Shown piece after piece: positions 46,564 to 58,270 of a DNA stretch of 64,000 bases. Under the pieces are notes generated by a model. It searched no databases and had not been told where the DNA came from. It saw nothing but the letters and a program-made list of their open reading frames with translations. Source of the DNA: Chaetorhynchus papuensis (taxonomy: Eukaryota; Chordata; Aves; Passeriformes; Rhipiduridae); the NCBI GenBank assembly GCA_013396525.1, contig VWYX01000279.1, positions 1-64,000 on the forward strand, in the 5' to 3' direction. The translations under genes were made by a program, and so were the position numbers. Each line of letters starts with the position of its first letter. Position 1 is the stretch's first letter.

Positions 46564-46965
46564 GGAATCATAGAATCATTAAGACTGAAAAGACCTCTAA
46601 GATCGTCAGTCCAATCTTTGGATATCACATGATTTAGTACCATGTTGAGAAGTACCACATCCACTCATTTTTTGAACACTTTCAGAGATGGTGACTCCAC
46701 CACTGCTCTGAGCAGGATGTTCCATTGTCTGACCTCTCCTTTTGTGAAGAAAATTTTCATAAATTTCAATCTAAAACTCCCCTGGTGTAACTTGAGGCCA
46801 TTTCCTGTTGTCCTGTCATTTGTAACCTGGGAGCAGAGCCCAACCCCCACCCGGCCACAACCTCCTTTCAGGTACTTGTAGAGAACTAAAAGGTACCCCT
46901 GAGTCCCCTTTTCTCCAAGCTGAGACCCCCCAGCTCCCTCAGCTGCTCCTCATTACATTACTGGC
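46564..46965 (-). mobile_element. CR1 LINE 3' fragment, about 0.4 kb
   Basis: Plus-strand landmarks: GGAATCATAGAATCATTAAG, GAAAAGACCTCTAAGATCG, CAGTCCAATCTTTGGATATC, CATCCACTCATTTTTTGAAC, GTAACTTGAGGCCATTTCC, CTCCAAGCTGAGACCCCCC and CAGCTGCTCCTCATTAC. It faces the preceding plus-strand CR1, 3' end to 3' end, 170 bases away. Confidence 0.95.
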
Positions 46966-47599
46966 TGGACACGGCTTTTCAGTGGTTGTAGTAATTTGGT
47001 GGCTCATAGTTTTGGCATTTGTAAGTGCTATCATCAAAGCCAGTCTTTAAAAACTATTAGCATGTGTAATAGAAATGTTGAAATAAAAAGCTAGGAAGGA
47101 AAATGGAGCCAGTAGGTAAACTTTTCTTTTTATTTGCAATCCTGTTGTAAACTCAGAACACAAGCTCGTCTGTGTTTGGAAGGTCACTGAAATTAAGTGT
47201 GATCTCCCTGGTGCCCAACTCAAACAAAGAAAAAAAAAAAAGTAAAAACAAACCCAAGCAACTGCAAGCCATGATTTTGAATAATTTCCATTTTGGGGGA
47301 GGCTTTATAGGATTTTAATGAATTGGACAAGGCAAAGCAAAGATATTCTCAAAGCTTGAAGTGGAACAAGAAGGAGAAAACATTTCTTCATCTCTGTGCA
47401 ACTAGAAAATGGCAGGGGGGAACCCTAAAAACGTAAAACCAAACAATAATTCATTGGGCTTATATATTCCTGTACTTTTGGAACTGCTGTCACAAAATAA
47501 GTATATTTATAGGAGATCCACAGGTTTGTTCTGTCACAAGTCAAAGGTGGGAATACAGCTTTAGGTGAGTTTTACTCAAATTTCATTTCTAGTTTTATT
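46966..47599. other. Non-coding sequence between CR1 fragments
   Basis: Nothing recognised; A run at about 47229-47242. Confidence 0.55.
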
Positions 47600-47728
47600 T
47601 CAAGGCCAGGCTGGATGGGGCTCTGAGCAACCTGGTGTAGTGGAAAGTGTCCCTGCCCATGACAGTGGGGTGGAATGAGATGAGCTTTAAGATCCCTTCC
47701 AACCCAAACCATTCTATGATTCCATGAA
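47600..47728 (+). mobile_element. CR1 LINE 3' fragment
   Basis: TCAAGGCCAGGCTGGATGGG, CAACCTGGTGTAGTGG, AAAGTGTCCCTGCCCATG, GAGATGAGCTTTAAGATCCC, AACCCAAACCATTCTATG and the tail GATTCCATG. 5'-truncated within the 3' region. Confidence 0.96.
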
Positions 47729-50337
47729 GTTTTTGTGCAAATCAACAATATTGAATTTATACCATGACGATTTTTGTCTTTTTTTTTTATACCCCTGTTA
47801 TACCTTTTTACAGTTTCTGTATTCTTGGTGCTTTTTGCCCACATTCTTGGACTTGTTTGTCAAGCTGGGAGACTGAACATTTGAGAAGCTTCGTAGTCAG
47901 GGATCAGTGTGCCCAGAGCCCAAGGTCCTCTCCAGAACACATTTTGTAAACTGAGATAGAACCATCCAGGGGAAGGTTCCTTGGGGAGGGGGGGGCTCAC
48001 TCGAGCCTCTCATTGGGGAATCTTTGATAGATGTGCTAATTAATAACACCTACAATGTGATACCAGATCTTTTAGGGTGTGCGTTGGCATTGCAGTGTGC
48101 ATGGAGGTGCATTCAACCTGGACGTGGTGCACCTAAGGATGCTTAATATAAATACCAAGGTAAAATTCCTTTTCCTCTTCTAACCGTGTTTGACTCAATT
48201 TTAAGACCAGGAAAAGGCATCAGAATCACTAAGAGTTTGGAGACTTTATCACTTAAAAATTAAGACAGCAGTTGGAAGCTTTAGTAATTTTTTTAATTTT
48301 AATCTCTTGGGCTTTGCTAATCTTTGTGACGAGACTTCCATCAAGGGGGTAAGAAACAAAAGAAGTAAAAATTATCCTAGGTCTCCTGTCGGATTATACT
48401 TTTTTTTTGAGTCCTTGCAAATGTAAAATAGAAGCAGTGGTGGTTTGACAGAAGTGGGAAGCAAGGGAAAGAAAAAAATCTCCTAGAAACCTCCAGTAAC
48501 TGAGGTGGTGAAGGTGATGGGGCTTCAAACTGCAGCAAGCAGGTGGATGGCATGAGCTCCTCTCTGGAGAAAGGGGAAAGTGGACTTGCTAAAGACTCTG
48601 ACTGATGATCCCTGTCAAATTTAGTTGCTGTGACTGAGGAACTTGCCAGCTTAGCTGTCAAGCCGTACTCGTGGTCTGCAGCTTGCTGTTCTTTTACCAG
48701 AGGCAGAGGAATGGGTATATGTTCCTGGAATACTAATTTAAAGTCCTTTTGTTACGGTTTAGGTCTTGTTAAATCTGACAGGGATTGTTAAATTGAGCCT
48801 TAAATTTGCATGTGCCAATTCTTATTGCTCCAGCATCTTCTTACAATCCTCTTGGAGCCTTTGTGCCTCTTGCATCTTCACAGTGTGGTGATTATGCTGT
48901 TTGCAGAAAGGGCATATTTTAGATAGAGTACTGCAGGCATCACCCACCTCACTGACTGACAAGATCTCCTTTTACCTTCTTTTTCCCCTTTCATGAAACA
49001 ATGGTAATAAAAGTACACATCCTTTTTTCCTGGGGATTGCATGTTCAACTTTGGAAAACTCATTGCATCCCTCCACTGAAGATCCCACTGAAGGAACACT
49101 GATAAATCTGATGGGATAATCTGAAAGATCTGAAGATTAATAGAAAACTGTGATCTCCTTTACATATTATTTCTTATTTCAGGGGTTAATTCTGGTATAA
49201 AAAAGTGAATTTTCCTTTGAGAATTAAGAGAAGATGAAAAAAAACTGAAACAACCAACCCACAACCTAAAGAATAAAAAGAAACTTGGTTGAAATGTATT
49301 TCTAATATTTTCTTTTTTCCCTTTACAGAAGTCTTAGTGGGAGAAAAATCAAAGGATAGAAAATAGTGCAAGAAAATGTAATTAATTAGGAAAGCTTTGT
49401 GGCTAGCCCAGCATCCAGCTGCTCCAACTAATAGAAGGAAGTGTTCATAAAACTAAATGAACAAACTCACCACAGAGAAGCAGAATGGTAGAAATATTAA
49501 CGACTCCAGTTTGCGGATATTTTCATAAGGAGAAAAGAAAATTTTGATATTTCATTTACAAAAAAAATTTATTACGCCTTTTCCCTTTTTCTTTTTTAGC
49601 ACCTTTGTTATGACAGAGCCTAGAATAAACCATCATGGATTATTAAGAATAAAAACCTGAATGTGCTGAAAATTTCAGAAACGCTGAAAAAAAAGTCAGT
49701 GCGTGCTCAGGTGGACACAGAGTGAGTATCTGTGTAATCTGCCATAAATTCTGATGTTCACACAAATGTTAGTACAACACAATATTCTTCCAAACATTTA
49801 TAGAAGACACCATGCTTCACCATCTACTTAAAAAAAAATCTTCGAAGGGAGAATCAGAAGGAATTATGCATGACTTGCACAGCTAATCATACAACTTGAA
49901 TAACAAACATCAAATAGTTGCAGCAAACAGCTCATGAGCAACCAAATGTCTGAAAATTATTCATTAAAATAATTCTGCTAGCACTTAGTAATCATGCTGG
50001 AAAAGAAAATAATCACAAAGAGCAAATAAAAATGGAGTGAGTCTGCAAGCATTTAAAAAAAATATTTAAGCTACTGAAATATAGTCAGACTAGGACATTT
50101 GGCTTCAGGGACAGAAGATGGGGTCTGATACTGCTTCATTCCTAGGACTAACATCTCCCTATTAAAGCCACAGAATCATTTGGAGAATAAAGTTTAGTAA
50201 GAGACTCTGATATTTTGATTCTTAGACAATTTCTTTACAAAGACCCAGCCAGACAGGAAGTCACCCCCACCCTCCACCTGCTCCTTTTAAATGTCATGGA
50301 GACATTTAGATGAAAAGGCAAAGATGATGAACAGTGC
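47729..50337. other. AT-rich non-coding sequence, 2.6 kb, nothing recognised
   Basis: A G run at about 47987-47995. The frames at 48377-48661 and 48878-49099 have no known domain. No transposon is recognised. Confidence 0.5.
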
Positions 50338-50640
50338 ATACAGGGGACTCAAAAAAAGAGGGAGAGCAAATAGGGATAGGACAAGGGGGAACATTTTCAA
50401 ATTAAAAGAGTAGACATTTAGATTAGATATTAAAAGAAAATTCTTTCCTGTGGGGGTGTTGACACAGGGTGCCCAGAGAAGTTGCAGCTGCCCCTGGATC
50501 CCTGGAAGTGTCCAAGGCCAGGTTGGACCGGGCTTGGAGCAACCTGGGATAGTGGGGGGTGTCCCTGCCCATGGCAGGGGTTGGAACTGGATGAGATTTA
50601 AAGTCCCTTTCAGCCCAAATGATTCTATGATTGCATTATA
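50338..50640 (+). mobile_element. CR1 LINE 3' fragment, about 0.3 kb
   Basis: GGGATAGGACAAGGGGGAAC, TAGATTAGATATTAAAAG, CACAGGGTGCCCAGAGAAG, TGGATCCCTGGAAGTGTCC, GGCTTGGAGCAACCTGGGAT, CATGGCAGGGGTTGG and the tail GATTCTATGATTGC. Typical younger neoavian CR1 subtype, with the extra GGAT in CCCCTGGATCCCTGG that is also present at 61575. Confidence 0.96.
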
Positions 50641-52538
50641 ATTTTCTCCTTTCTAAAAGGGATGATCCCGATCCTTACAGTCTCTTTCTTCTGGCTTGAT
50701 GGTCCTGCATGTCCTCTACTTTTCAACAGCCTCAATCCTTTCTGGAAGGATTTACTTGTTAAGCCAGAAAAAAATTATTGTCCAAGTAGAAGCAAGGATA
50801 GTTCTTGGTCTTTCAAGTGGGGGACCATGAACACTGGTGCCAAATACTTGAGGGGCAGGCAAGCCGGAGTGTAGAGGTGGATATCAGTGGCCACGGGGAG
50901 GGGTAAAAGGGAATTCCTTACAGTTTCGTGGCTGGCAGTGTTATTCTATCATGAAGTTTAGTCTGTGGATGGGTATAGATAAGGATGGCCATTTCTTCCA
51001 TAGTGGGATATTTCAAAAAAGAAAAATGTAGGAAAAGAAGAAAGGAGAAATGTTTCAAAAATGACAACTAGGTGAATTATTTCCATCCTTACTCATGGTG
51101 CTCAGCAGCTAGGATTAGGATACTTGGAGATTCTGAAAGAAATATCACAAAAAAATATGCATAAAATCTGAATTATGGAGGAGAAGATTTTCTTAGTAAT
51201 TGGATTTTTTCATTTTCTAATATCAATATTAGAGCAAATGCACCTATGAATACACCATGCTAAAATGTGGACATCAAAATGGATCTGTATCTTTTAGGAT
51301 GCCAAAGGACACAACATTAGAAAGGGGGTGTGTACAGTTATGTGCATATGTTCAGAATTAATTTAACTGAAGATTTGATTTTAATACATAATTTTTACAT
51401 AATCATAATGAAAAAGTAGAAATTATTTTTAAAGACTATTTACTAGTGATAGATGTTGAAAAAATAATTTGATATAGTCTCACACCATGTTCTCATTTAT
51501 CAAGATCACTTGTTACAGAGAGAGAAGTGATTCAGCTAAAAGTGTTGTAGTGTTGTTGATATTTACATCTATTCTGGCTTTACCCAAACTTCCTATGTCC
51601 CACTTTTATACAGTTATATTCCTAATGAATGTTCTCTTTCCTGCTTATTTGCATCTTGGCACTGGTGTATCACTTCTGCTTCATGGCTGGCGTTTTAGGT
51701 GACAGTGAGCTTGACTGGTGATCTGAGGACGAATTTATAGGGTCAGGAATGGAAAGCAGAGGCCACCTCCGTGTGCCTCAAGCTGCCACAAGCTGGAACC
51801 TGGTGAGACCTTGTCCTCCAGGTATCTCCTTTAATGCTCACACCCCTATTTGCAACCCAACTCTGTGGCTTCTCCCCAGGCAGATGATCTCCTGCTTTCC
51901 TCTCCCTGCTCTTTACCTGATTCAGGTGCCTCAAACCCTGGGAGAGAAGAAATTTCAGAGGTTTGCCTGAGGGTGTGAGGCAGGAAGCCACGTCAGACAG
52001 AGCCGGCTGTCTGACCCAGCTCTAATGTTGTGGACTGCTGCCTCCAGGATGCCTGTAGCATGTCCACATGGTTCTGCTGGCTCTCTGAGCCTGAAATACA
52101 GTTTAGACCTAGTTAGTGGGAGCAGCACAAGAAGGGACTCTGCTTCAGAAAGCTACACTAGGGAGGGAACACATCGCTTTGAAGCTCTCTCTGAAGAGGC
52201 TTTGCTTGGCTCCCTGCTTGTCCCTCTGTCCTCATGACATTGATAGTTCACAGAGCTGTTTCCCAAAATACATTTCATACTTCAAAAGGAGAAAAATGAA
52301 AAAAAAAATCTTTTGTTTTGAACAATTTTCCCTGATAATTCTGTTCTCTTGACTGAAAGAGCTTGTTTTCTGAGCAAAAATTCAATGTAAGTTTTGAAAT
52401 TGTCATCTAAGCTTATTCAGAAATCAAGGTGTTAGCTTTTTCCCAATGTTATGGATTGCTGCTCCTTTTCAGGGAACATGTTTAGTTAAATTGCAAGGGG
52501 GGATGGACTCCACCTAGTGTGCATTTAGAATGTGTTTT
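50641..52538. other. Non-coding sequence, nothing recognised
   Basis: The region at 51700-52240 is slightly GC-richer, with frames on both strands (51743-51991 and 52025-52237) that show no known domain. No repeat family is identified. Confidence 0.5.
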
Positions 52539-52561
52539 TATATATATATATATATATATAT
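52539..52561. repeat. (TA)n microsatellite, 11 units
   Basis: An uninterrupted TA run preceded by a short T run and followed by TGTATGTAAATATACAC, 20 bases from the 5' end of the next CR1. Confidence 0.97.
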
Positions 52562-52579
52562 GTATGTAAATATACACAG

Positions 52580-53054
52580 TCCACTCCGGTGAGAACCCAG
52601 CTGCAGAGCTGCCTCCAGCTCTGCACTCCCCAGCACAGGAAGGACATGGTGCAGCTCCTAGACAGAGTTCAGAGGAGGCATCAAGTTGATCAGAGAGATA
52701 GAGTAGCTCTGCTGTGAGGAAAGGCTGAGAGAATTGGGGTTGTTCAACCTGGAGAAGAGAAGGCTTTGAGGTGACCTAATTGTGACCTCCCAGTGCCTGA
52801 AGGGAGCCAACAAAAAAGATGGAGAGAGATATTTTTATAAGAGCGAGAGGACAAGAAGGAATAACTTCAAACTGACAAAGAGTAGGCAGAGAAGCTGTGG
52901 CTGCCCCATCCCTGGAAGTGCTCTAGGCCAGGTTGGACACGGCTTGAAGCAACCTGGGATAGTGGAAGGTGTCCCTGCCCATGGCAGGGGTTGGAACTGG
53001 ATAATTGTTAAAGTCCCTTCCAATGCAAACTATTCAATGATTCTATGATTTTAA
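52580..53054 (+). mobile_element. CR1 LINE 3' fragment, about 0.47 kb
   Basis: Landmarks in order: GCAGAGCTGCCTCCAGCTC, AGGAAGGACATGGTGCAGC, GTTGTTCAACCTGGAGAAG, GACCTCCCAGTGCCTGAAGG, CAACTTCAAACTGACAAAG-like, CAGAGAAGCTGTGGCTGCC, CAACCTGGGATAGTGGAAGG and the tail GATTCTATGATTTT. An internal deletion removes the usual GTTTAGATTGGATATTAGG segment, since AAAGAGTAGGCAGAGAAGC joins the two flanks. The frame at 52782-53048 reads through it. Confidence 0.96.
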
Positions 53055-55125
53055 TTCTATCTTGGTACCCCAGATATCCCCACCTGGCATCACCTAGACG
53101 ATGATGGAACTGAGACAACAGATGATGCTTATACTGAGTTGAAAATCCATTTTAGCTCCCCTACTTACTATTTCTTAGAATTTAAGAACTTATTGGTGGT
53201 TCACAGCCAGGCAGCACTAAAATTGACAGAACTGGCTAGAATTTAGCTCAATAAAATGGTTGTTTCCATGGATCTTCCTTTCTATTGCAAAATCTCACGT
53301 GCTTGAGACATTTCTGCTTCTTCAAATATATTTCTGTTGATTTCTACAGCACATGTATGGCTGAATGCAATGGAAATTGTTAAAAGGTTAAATAAGAGAG
53401 ATTTGTGCTTATTTTTTCCTTTTCAAGTGGTGATTAAATATTGATAAACTTCTATACTTTTGAATCAATTTTTTTCTCGCATCATAATATTCACATTTTC
53501 ATATCTCTTTCCACTTATTCATGGAAATGTTTTCCTCCTCCTTCCTAGAGGAGGAAAACTAAACCTTTGCAAACCACAGAGGCTCTCACATTCAGACACC
53601 AGACTTGTGATCACTTTGTGTATAATAAATGCAATTTTAATCCCTGTCACAGTCTGCTCTGTCACTGTCCTTGCTGCAGATTAATGCTCCTTCACATGTA
53701 GTGAAAAGCACTGTGTGAATACTCCTCAGCTGCTTCCAGTGTAAGTTGTTCTCAGTATAAATCACGGCAATAAAATTTTTTTACTCATTTGGGTGCCTTT
53801 GCTGTGACACAGATTGGGGTATAGTGAGAAACTGCTTTCTGAAAGCAGGACTGAGGGGCATTAATCTCCAGCTGATGGCAAGAAACAACCAAAGACAAAA
53901 ATGTCTTGGGCAGGTAGAGCTTAGATTGTAACAGCAGCAAGTGGAGTCATGGAGGTAACAGTAAGAGGTGCTGAGAGATCATTCCAGTCATCCAGACTGC
54001 ACAGTTTTCTCATGTTATTTAATAAAATAGAATGAAAAGCTATACCCTGTTTAAATGAGATTAATAGCTTTTTGCTCTCAACTTTTTCCAATCAGAGTGT
54101 GAGCAAGAAAACAAAGGGCATTCCTCTGTCTTCCTCAAAGATTCCTCAGCCTTCATTTTTCCGCTTTTTCAGCTGAGCTCAACTTCTCTTCTAATATGAT
54201 TTTTGCTTCTATATTACAATCTGATTACACCAACTTGACTGCTTTTAATTTTTCTTGCCATAGAAGAATACAAATTAAATGGGCTTCTGGCTCATGTTTG
54301 TGGTGGTTTGTCTCTCCCTTACCAGAGTAACACTGATCTCCTTGGTTTAACTGTTTTCATTTTTATTTTCTTATGGTGTCCCCAAAAAAAGAATAAACAA
54401 TCTTATTACCTTTAAACCATTGTGTGAGAGAAGATTAAAAAGAAAAAAAAAAAGGGAGAAAGTGGGGTAAGTAATCTGTTTAAGAAAGGTTAGATCCAAA
54501 TATATATAAAATTGAATTTTTCCATCTATATTTGAGCCAAAATAAATATGTCTTCCCTTCCTTCAGGAAATTCCATCTGCCCCTGATCTGTCCATGCCCT
54601 TAGCATGTAAGTGATGTTTTGCCTGTACTGCCTTTAAAAAGCTGATCTTCCTCCTCCCCACTCCTGCCTGGACACCCTGGGCCTGTTTGGGTGCAGATTT
54701 AGAGCACAAATATATCATTCGTTCTAGCTGTGTTGTTTGTATTGTAAAAATTATCCTATCTCAGGAAGAAATTCAAAGGCTGAACTCAACTTATCAAGTC
54801 AATGCGAATTTCATCAGTGTCCTAAGAGAAATCAGGGCAAATTCTAAATTTGCTGTTTCACCAGTATCAGATACGTCAGCTGTGATTTCACTAGCACTGA
54901 ACAAGCACTGAAACTTGATTGTTGGTACGTGATCTGTTACCACAGATCTGGAACACTTTTCTCCTGGACCACCAAGTGGCACTGACCTAGAATTTCCCTC
55001 AGAGTCCTGGATTTATAATGGATGAAGAACTGTTCCCAGTAAGCAGTTTACAGCCAATCAATTTGTTTTAGTCAATAGCAGGGACATGGCCAGGCCATAA
55101 TGGCCGCTCCTTGGGCCAGAGAATG
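53055..55125. other. AT-rich non-coding sequence, nothing recognised
   Basis: A-rich runs near 54437-54455. The frame at 54687-54911 has no known domain. The CCATAATGGCC stretch near 55096 is a near-palindrome. Confidence 0.5.
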
Positions 55126-55740
55126 TTACTTTTATTAGAATTTATTCAAATTTATTAATATAGATGTAGCATATTGACCAAAAATTCAGAACAGCAATTA
55201 TTGAGGGTATATTGAATGCTCAGACAGAGGAAACAAACTTTTCCACATACCGGTTAGGGTGCCCAACCAAAAGGATTTGGGATACTAATCCTCCTTTCTT
55301 CTCTTTTCTCTCCTTTCTCTCATTCCCTTTTTCATAAATAATTAGTTAAGCTATGGCAAAGGGGAATAACCTAAAGTTCATTTTCTAGGCTTAAATAAAA
55401 CATTAGCTGGTTTGGCATTTTCGGATTTCAAAAGCTTCTTTCAAGAGGTAAAGAGAGTTCTTAGATATTAAAGACTAAAGCCAGTAATAATTGCCACTGG
55501 GTTAATTGGGAATGAGACAGAGCAAGCTTGGTACCCACTCAAATTAGTTATGGATTAGTGAAACCAAGGAAAATAATAAGTTAACATTGTAATTGATAAA
55601 GCTATATCAAAGACTGTGTGCTTTGCTTGGGATTTTCGCCAGTTTCGTGTACCCAGAATTCTCTGCTCCTCCACCGAACTATTAATAGCCAAAATCTTCA
55701 TGCTCTACAAATCCAGAATAACTTCAGTTCTCTCTTCCAC
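55126..55740 (+). mobile_element. Candidate LTR or LTR-like segment of an endogenous retrovirus
   Basis: A roughly 0.6-kb segment with LTR-like composition. It has an AT-rich U3-like part, a TATA-like GATAAAGCTATATC near 55595-55610, then a compact GC-richer R/U5-like part (GATTTTCGCCAGTTTCGTG, CCCAGAATTCTCTGCTCC, CGAACTATTAATAGCC) ending near TTCTCTCTTCCA. Borders are guesses, no target duplication was found, and the family is not recognised. It could instead be another ancient repeat. Confidence 0.35.
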
Positions 55741-55999
55741 AAAGGCAAGATTTCATGGTGCAGTCACTGCTGCTGCATGGGGAGAAAGAGCACATATCAT
55801 CACACCCTTAATCCTCTCAGAGAAATCTGTCTCTCTCTGCTGCACTGGAGGCAGTGCACTGCCCCTCACTGAGCTCTCAGGAAACATAATATGATTCTCT
55901 CAGATAACAGCTAGTTTCTAGGGTTTCTCAGGAGGAAAGGGCAAGGGAAAGGGATTGCCTCTTGCTCAGGATAAGCATGTGAGCAGTATATTAGGATGT

Positions 56000-56531
56000 A
56001 AGTACAATCATGTAAGCATAAATATTGGAACATGCACTGATATATGTTAGTTAATCGCATTTTGCCACCTGAAAGTTAAGTTTCTTGTCAGAGAAGAGGA
56101 ATTAACATTATCAGAAAATAATTTGTCTCACGTTGATGTAAGTAAAATGTCTCTTACACCTTTGGCTGGCCTAGGAGTGATACTAAATATTTGGTTTAGG
56201 TCCTGTGTGAAATGTTTATATTCCAAATGGGAAAGAATACACGTTAACCAACAAACAGAGAAATTGGAATGTAGGCACTGGGAAGTTAAAAGTCATTGGG
56301 GTCTTGATGGTAAATAACTTAGCTGGACAGGTTTGTTTCTCACAGGACTCCTTCAAGAGTCCAACAGACTTCTAGAGGTGAAGATTCTGGACAAATGACT
56401 GACACAGGCTGCAAACTCTTATGTGATATTGATGGCTGGGGTGTACTTTGAAGGCCCTTCAAATAAATACCTACCTTTATTCCCTTACTCCTGTCTAGTC
56501 TCTGTTTTTTAGGTGGCCTCTTAAGGCATCA
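56000..56531 (+). mobile_element. Candidate LTR 3' half (R-U5-like end)
   Basis: The right end looks like an LTR R-U5: AATAAA (within CTTCAAATAAATACC near 56458-56472), then CTTTATTCCCTTACTCCTG, TCTAGTCTCTG, a T run and GGCATCA near 56531. The left end is not defined. It is adjacent to, but not similar to, the LTR-like unit at 55126. The frame at 56123-56317 has no recognised domain. Confidence 0.35.
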
Positions 56532-57889
56532 ATATCTGGGAGTAATCTACATTTGCAGAAGAGTTCTGCAAAGGCTCTGGCTCCATGGCAGAAATATAGA
56601 ATCCCCTGCTATAAGTAATTATTCATCTGCCAGGCTGAAGGTCTTTAAGGTAACCTAGGGCAGGTCAACCTCTCCTCTTAGGTCCATATCCCCTGTGAAG
56701 AGCTGAGCACAGTAACTTAGGACCCCTTAACAGATATCAAATCAAACAGGAAGCAAATAATCAGGATAAAGCAAGAGAAATCTCTCAGGGATTGTTTCTC
56801 CTCAGTTATTTTTCTCTTTCTTTTAAAAATCAAAATATATTAAAGTATAATTTGTAGACATTTAATTGGGTCAGACAAATGTTTCCATGTGCCCTATATG
56901 GGGAACGCCCTTAGAGACTTTCTTCTCACATGACAATTTTCTTTGGATGGAATTTCAGAATTCAGGACATGGGTTAGAGGTTTCCATCCATTATTTTGTA
57001 TCGAGCCCAGGTCTTTCACCTTAATGATATTTTTCCTGCCCATATACTTTGCAGAAGCCAGTGGATTTCAAGACACTATCTTGCCTTTACAGTTGCTGGA
57101 CTGACTCTGTATAGTACAGTAAAAGCAATAATTTTTCTGGAAATGCCAGAGAAAAATACGATAGTCTTACTTCAGACAGAGTGGCCAGGAACATGCTTTT
57201 CCCAGCAGCCCAAAAACACCCTAAATTAACTCCATGCTAATTAAGTCCACCTAATTACAGGTGACTGCAGAAACTACATAAAAGAAGGACATAAAGCTGA
57301 GAACATCCCTTAGGTTTGGGGTCTGGATGAAGGGCAGAGTTCCTGATGAAGCAGGAGGCATTGAATAGAGGTTGTGCTTCTCCTGAAGCCTTCTTTGTGC
57401 TTCTAGCTCTTATAGTCTTGAAGGGACTGTTAAGGTAGGGCACTTCTACATTTCCAAAGCTCACTGAAAGGATGGATATTGGCATTTCACTGGTGTGGAG
57501 ACAACTGAACATCATGTCTTCAGCAGTTTTCCTTCACAAAGTTCCAGTGTCCTATTCTTTGCAGTGTATTGCTCTTAAAATAATGTATCGATTGAACTTT
57601 TTGTGAGGTATTGCAGGTCTTGGTTCCTATTTCTTGAACTACATACTTATACTAACTGAAAAAAAACCCTTCACCAAAAATGTCTGTACTTCAGTGTTTG
57701 TTTGCAGTAATATCAGGTTGTAACACCTGGGCTGAGTAATAGTTTATTTATCCATAAATAGGTTATTTGCAGAGCAGTCACTAATCACCACCATAAATTC
57801 GGATGGAAGAACCTGACCCTGAAACACCACAATGCAGTTGAACAGTTGACAGCATTTAAAGACTATTGAAATCCTATTAATGGGGCTTC
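56532..57889. other. AT-rich non-coding sequence, nothing recognised
   Basis: Possible retroviral leader sequence right after 56531 could not be confirmed. The frame at 57255-57515 has no known domain. Confidence 0.5.
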
Positions 57890-58270
57890 TGTTTAATTTG
57901 CACTTTCAAAGAAGACTGTAGTCTTGGAAAAATTATTATCCATCAAAGACGACCTCATTGAGACATCACAATGAATATTAGTCTGGGGTAATATGTAAAT
58001 CTGGGTGTCATTTGCATGACAATGCTGCCTAACCCACCCCATGCTTCCATCTGACAGCCCAGTACCAACATGCAAACTGTAAACAACAAAAGGGCACAGA
58101 ATGGCCCAGTGGGGGTCCTGCACCACGCAACAACAAAACGTCTCCTGCAGACACAAAGCCCAATCCGTTAGTTTAATAGGAGTTAAACCAATTCAGGAGC
58201 TTTCTGGTCAAAGATCTGACACAATTTCAAAGCTAGTCTCCAACATTGCTGTCATGATCTACTGTAACTT
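57890..58270 (-). mobile_element. Ancient L2-type LINE reverse transcriptase fossil
   Basis: On the minus strand, reverse transcriptase motifs occur in the correct order. TVDHD (58251-58265) matches the end of motif A. LNWFNSY (58176-58196) is the L2/CR1 W-F-x-S-Y motif. A decayed QGS-LGP-like part follows (about 58095-58125), then HANDTQIYI (57992-58018), which aligns with the catalytic YADD-TQLY motif, and an SLMDNNFSKT-like piece near 57940. The active-site YADD has become HAND. The motifs sit in different frames, with a stop (TAA) after LNWFNSY, so the element is long dead. The TQ after the active site favours L2 over CR1. L2 copies are old in birds. Ends are approximate. Confidence 0.82.
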
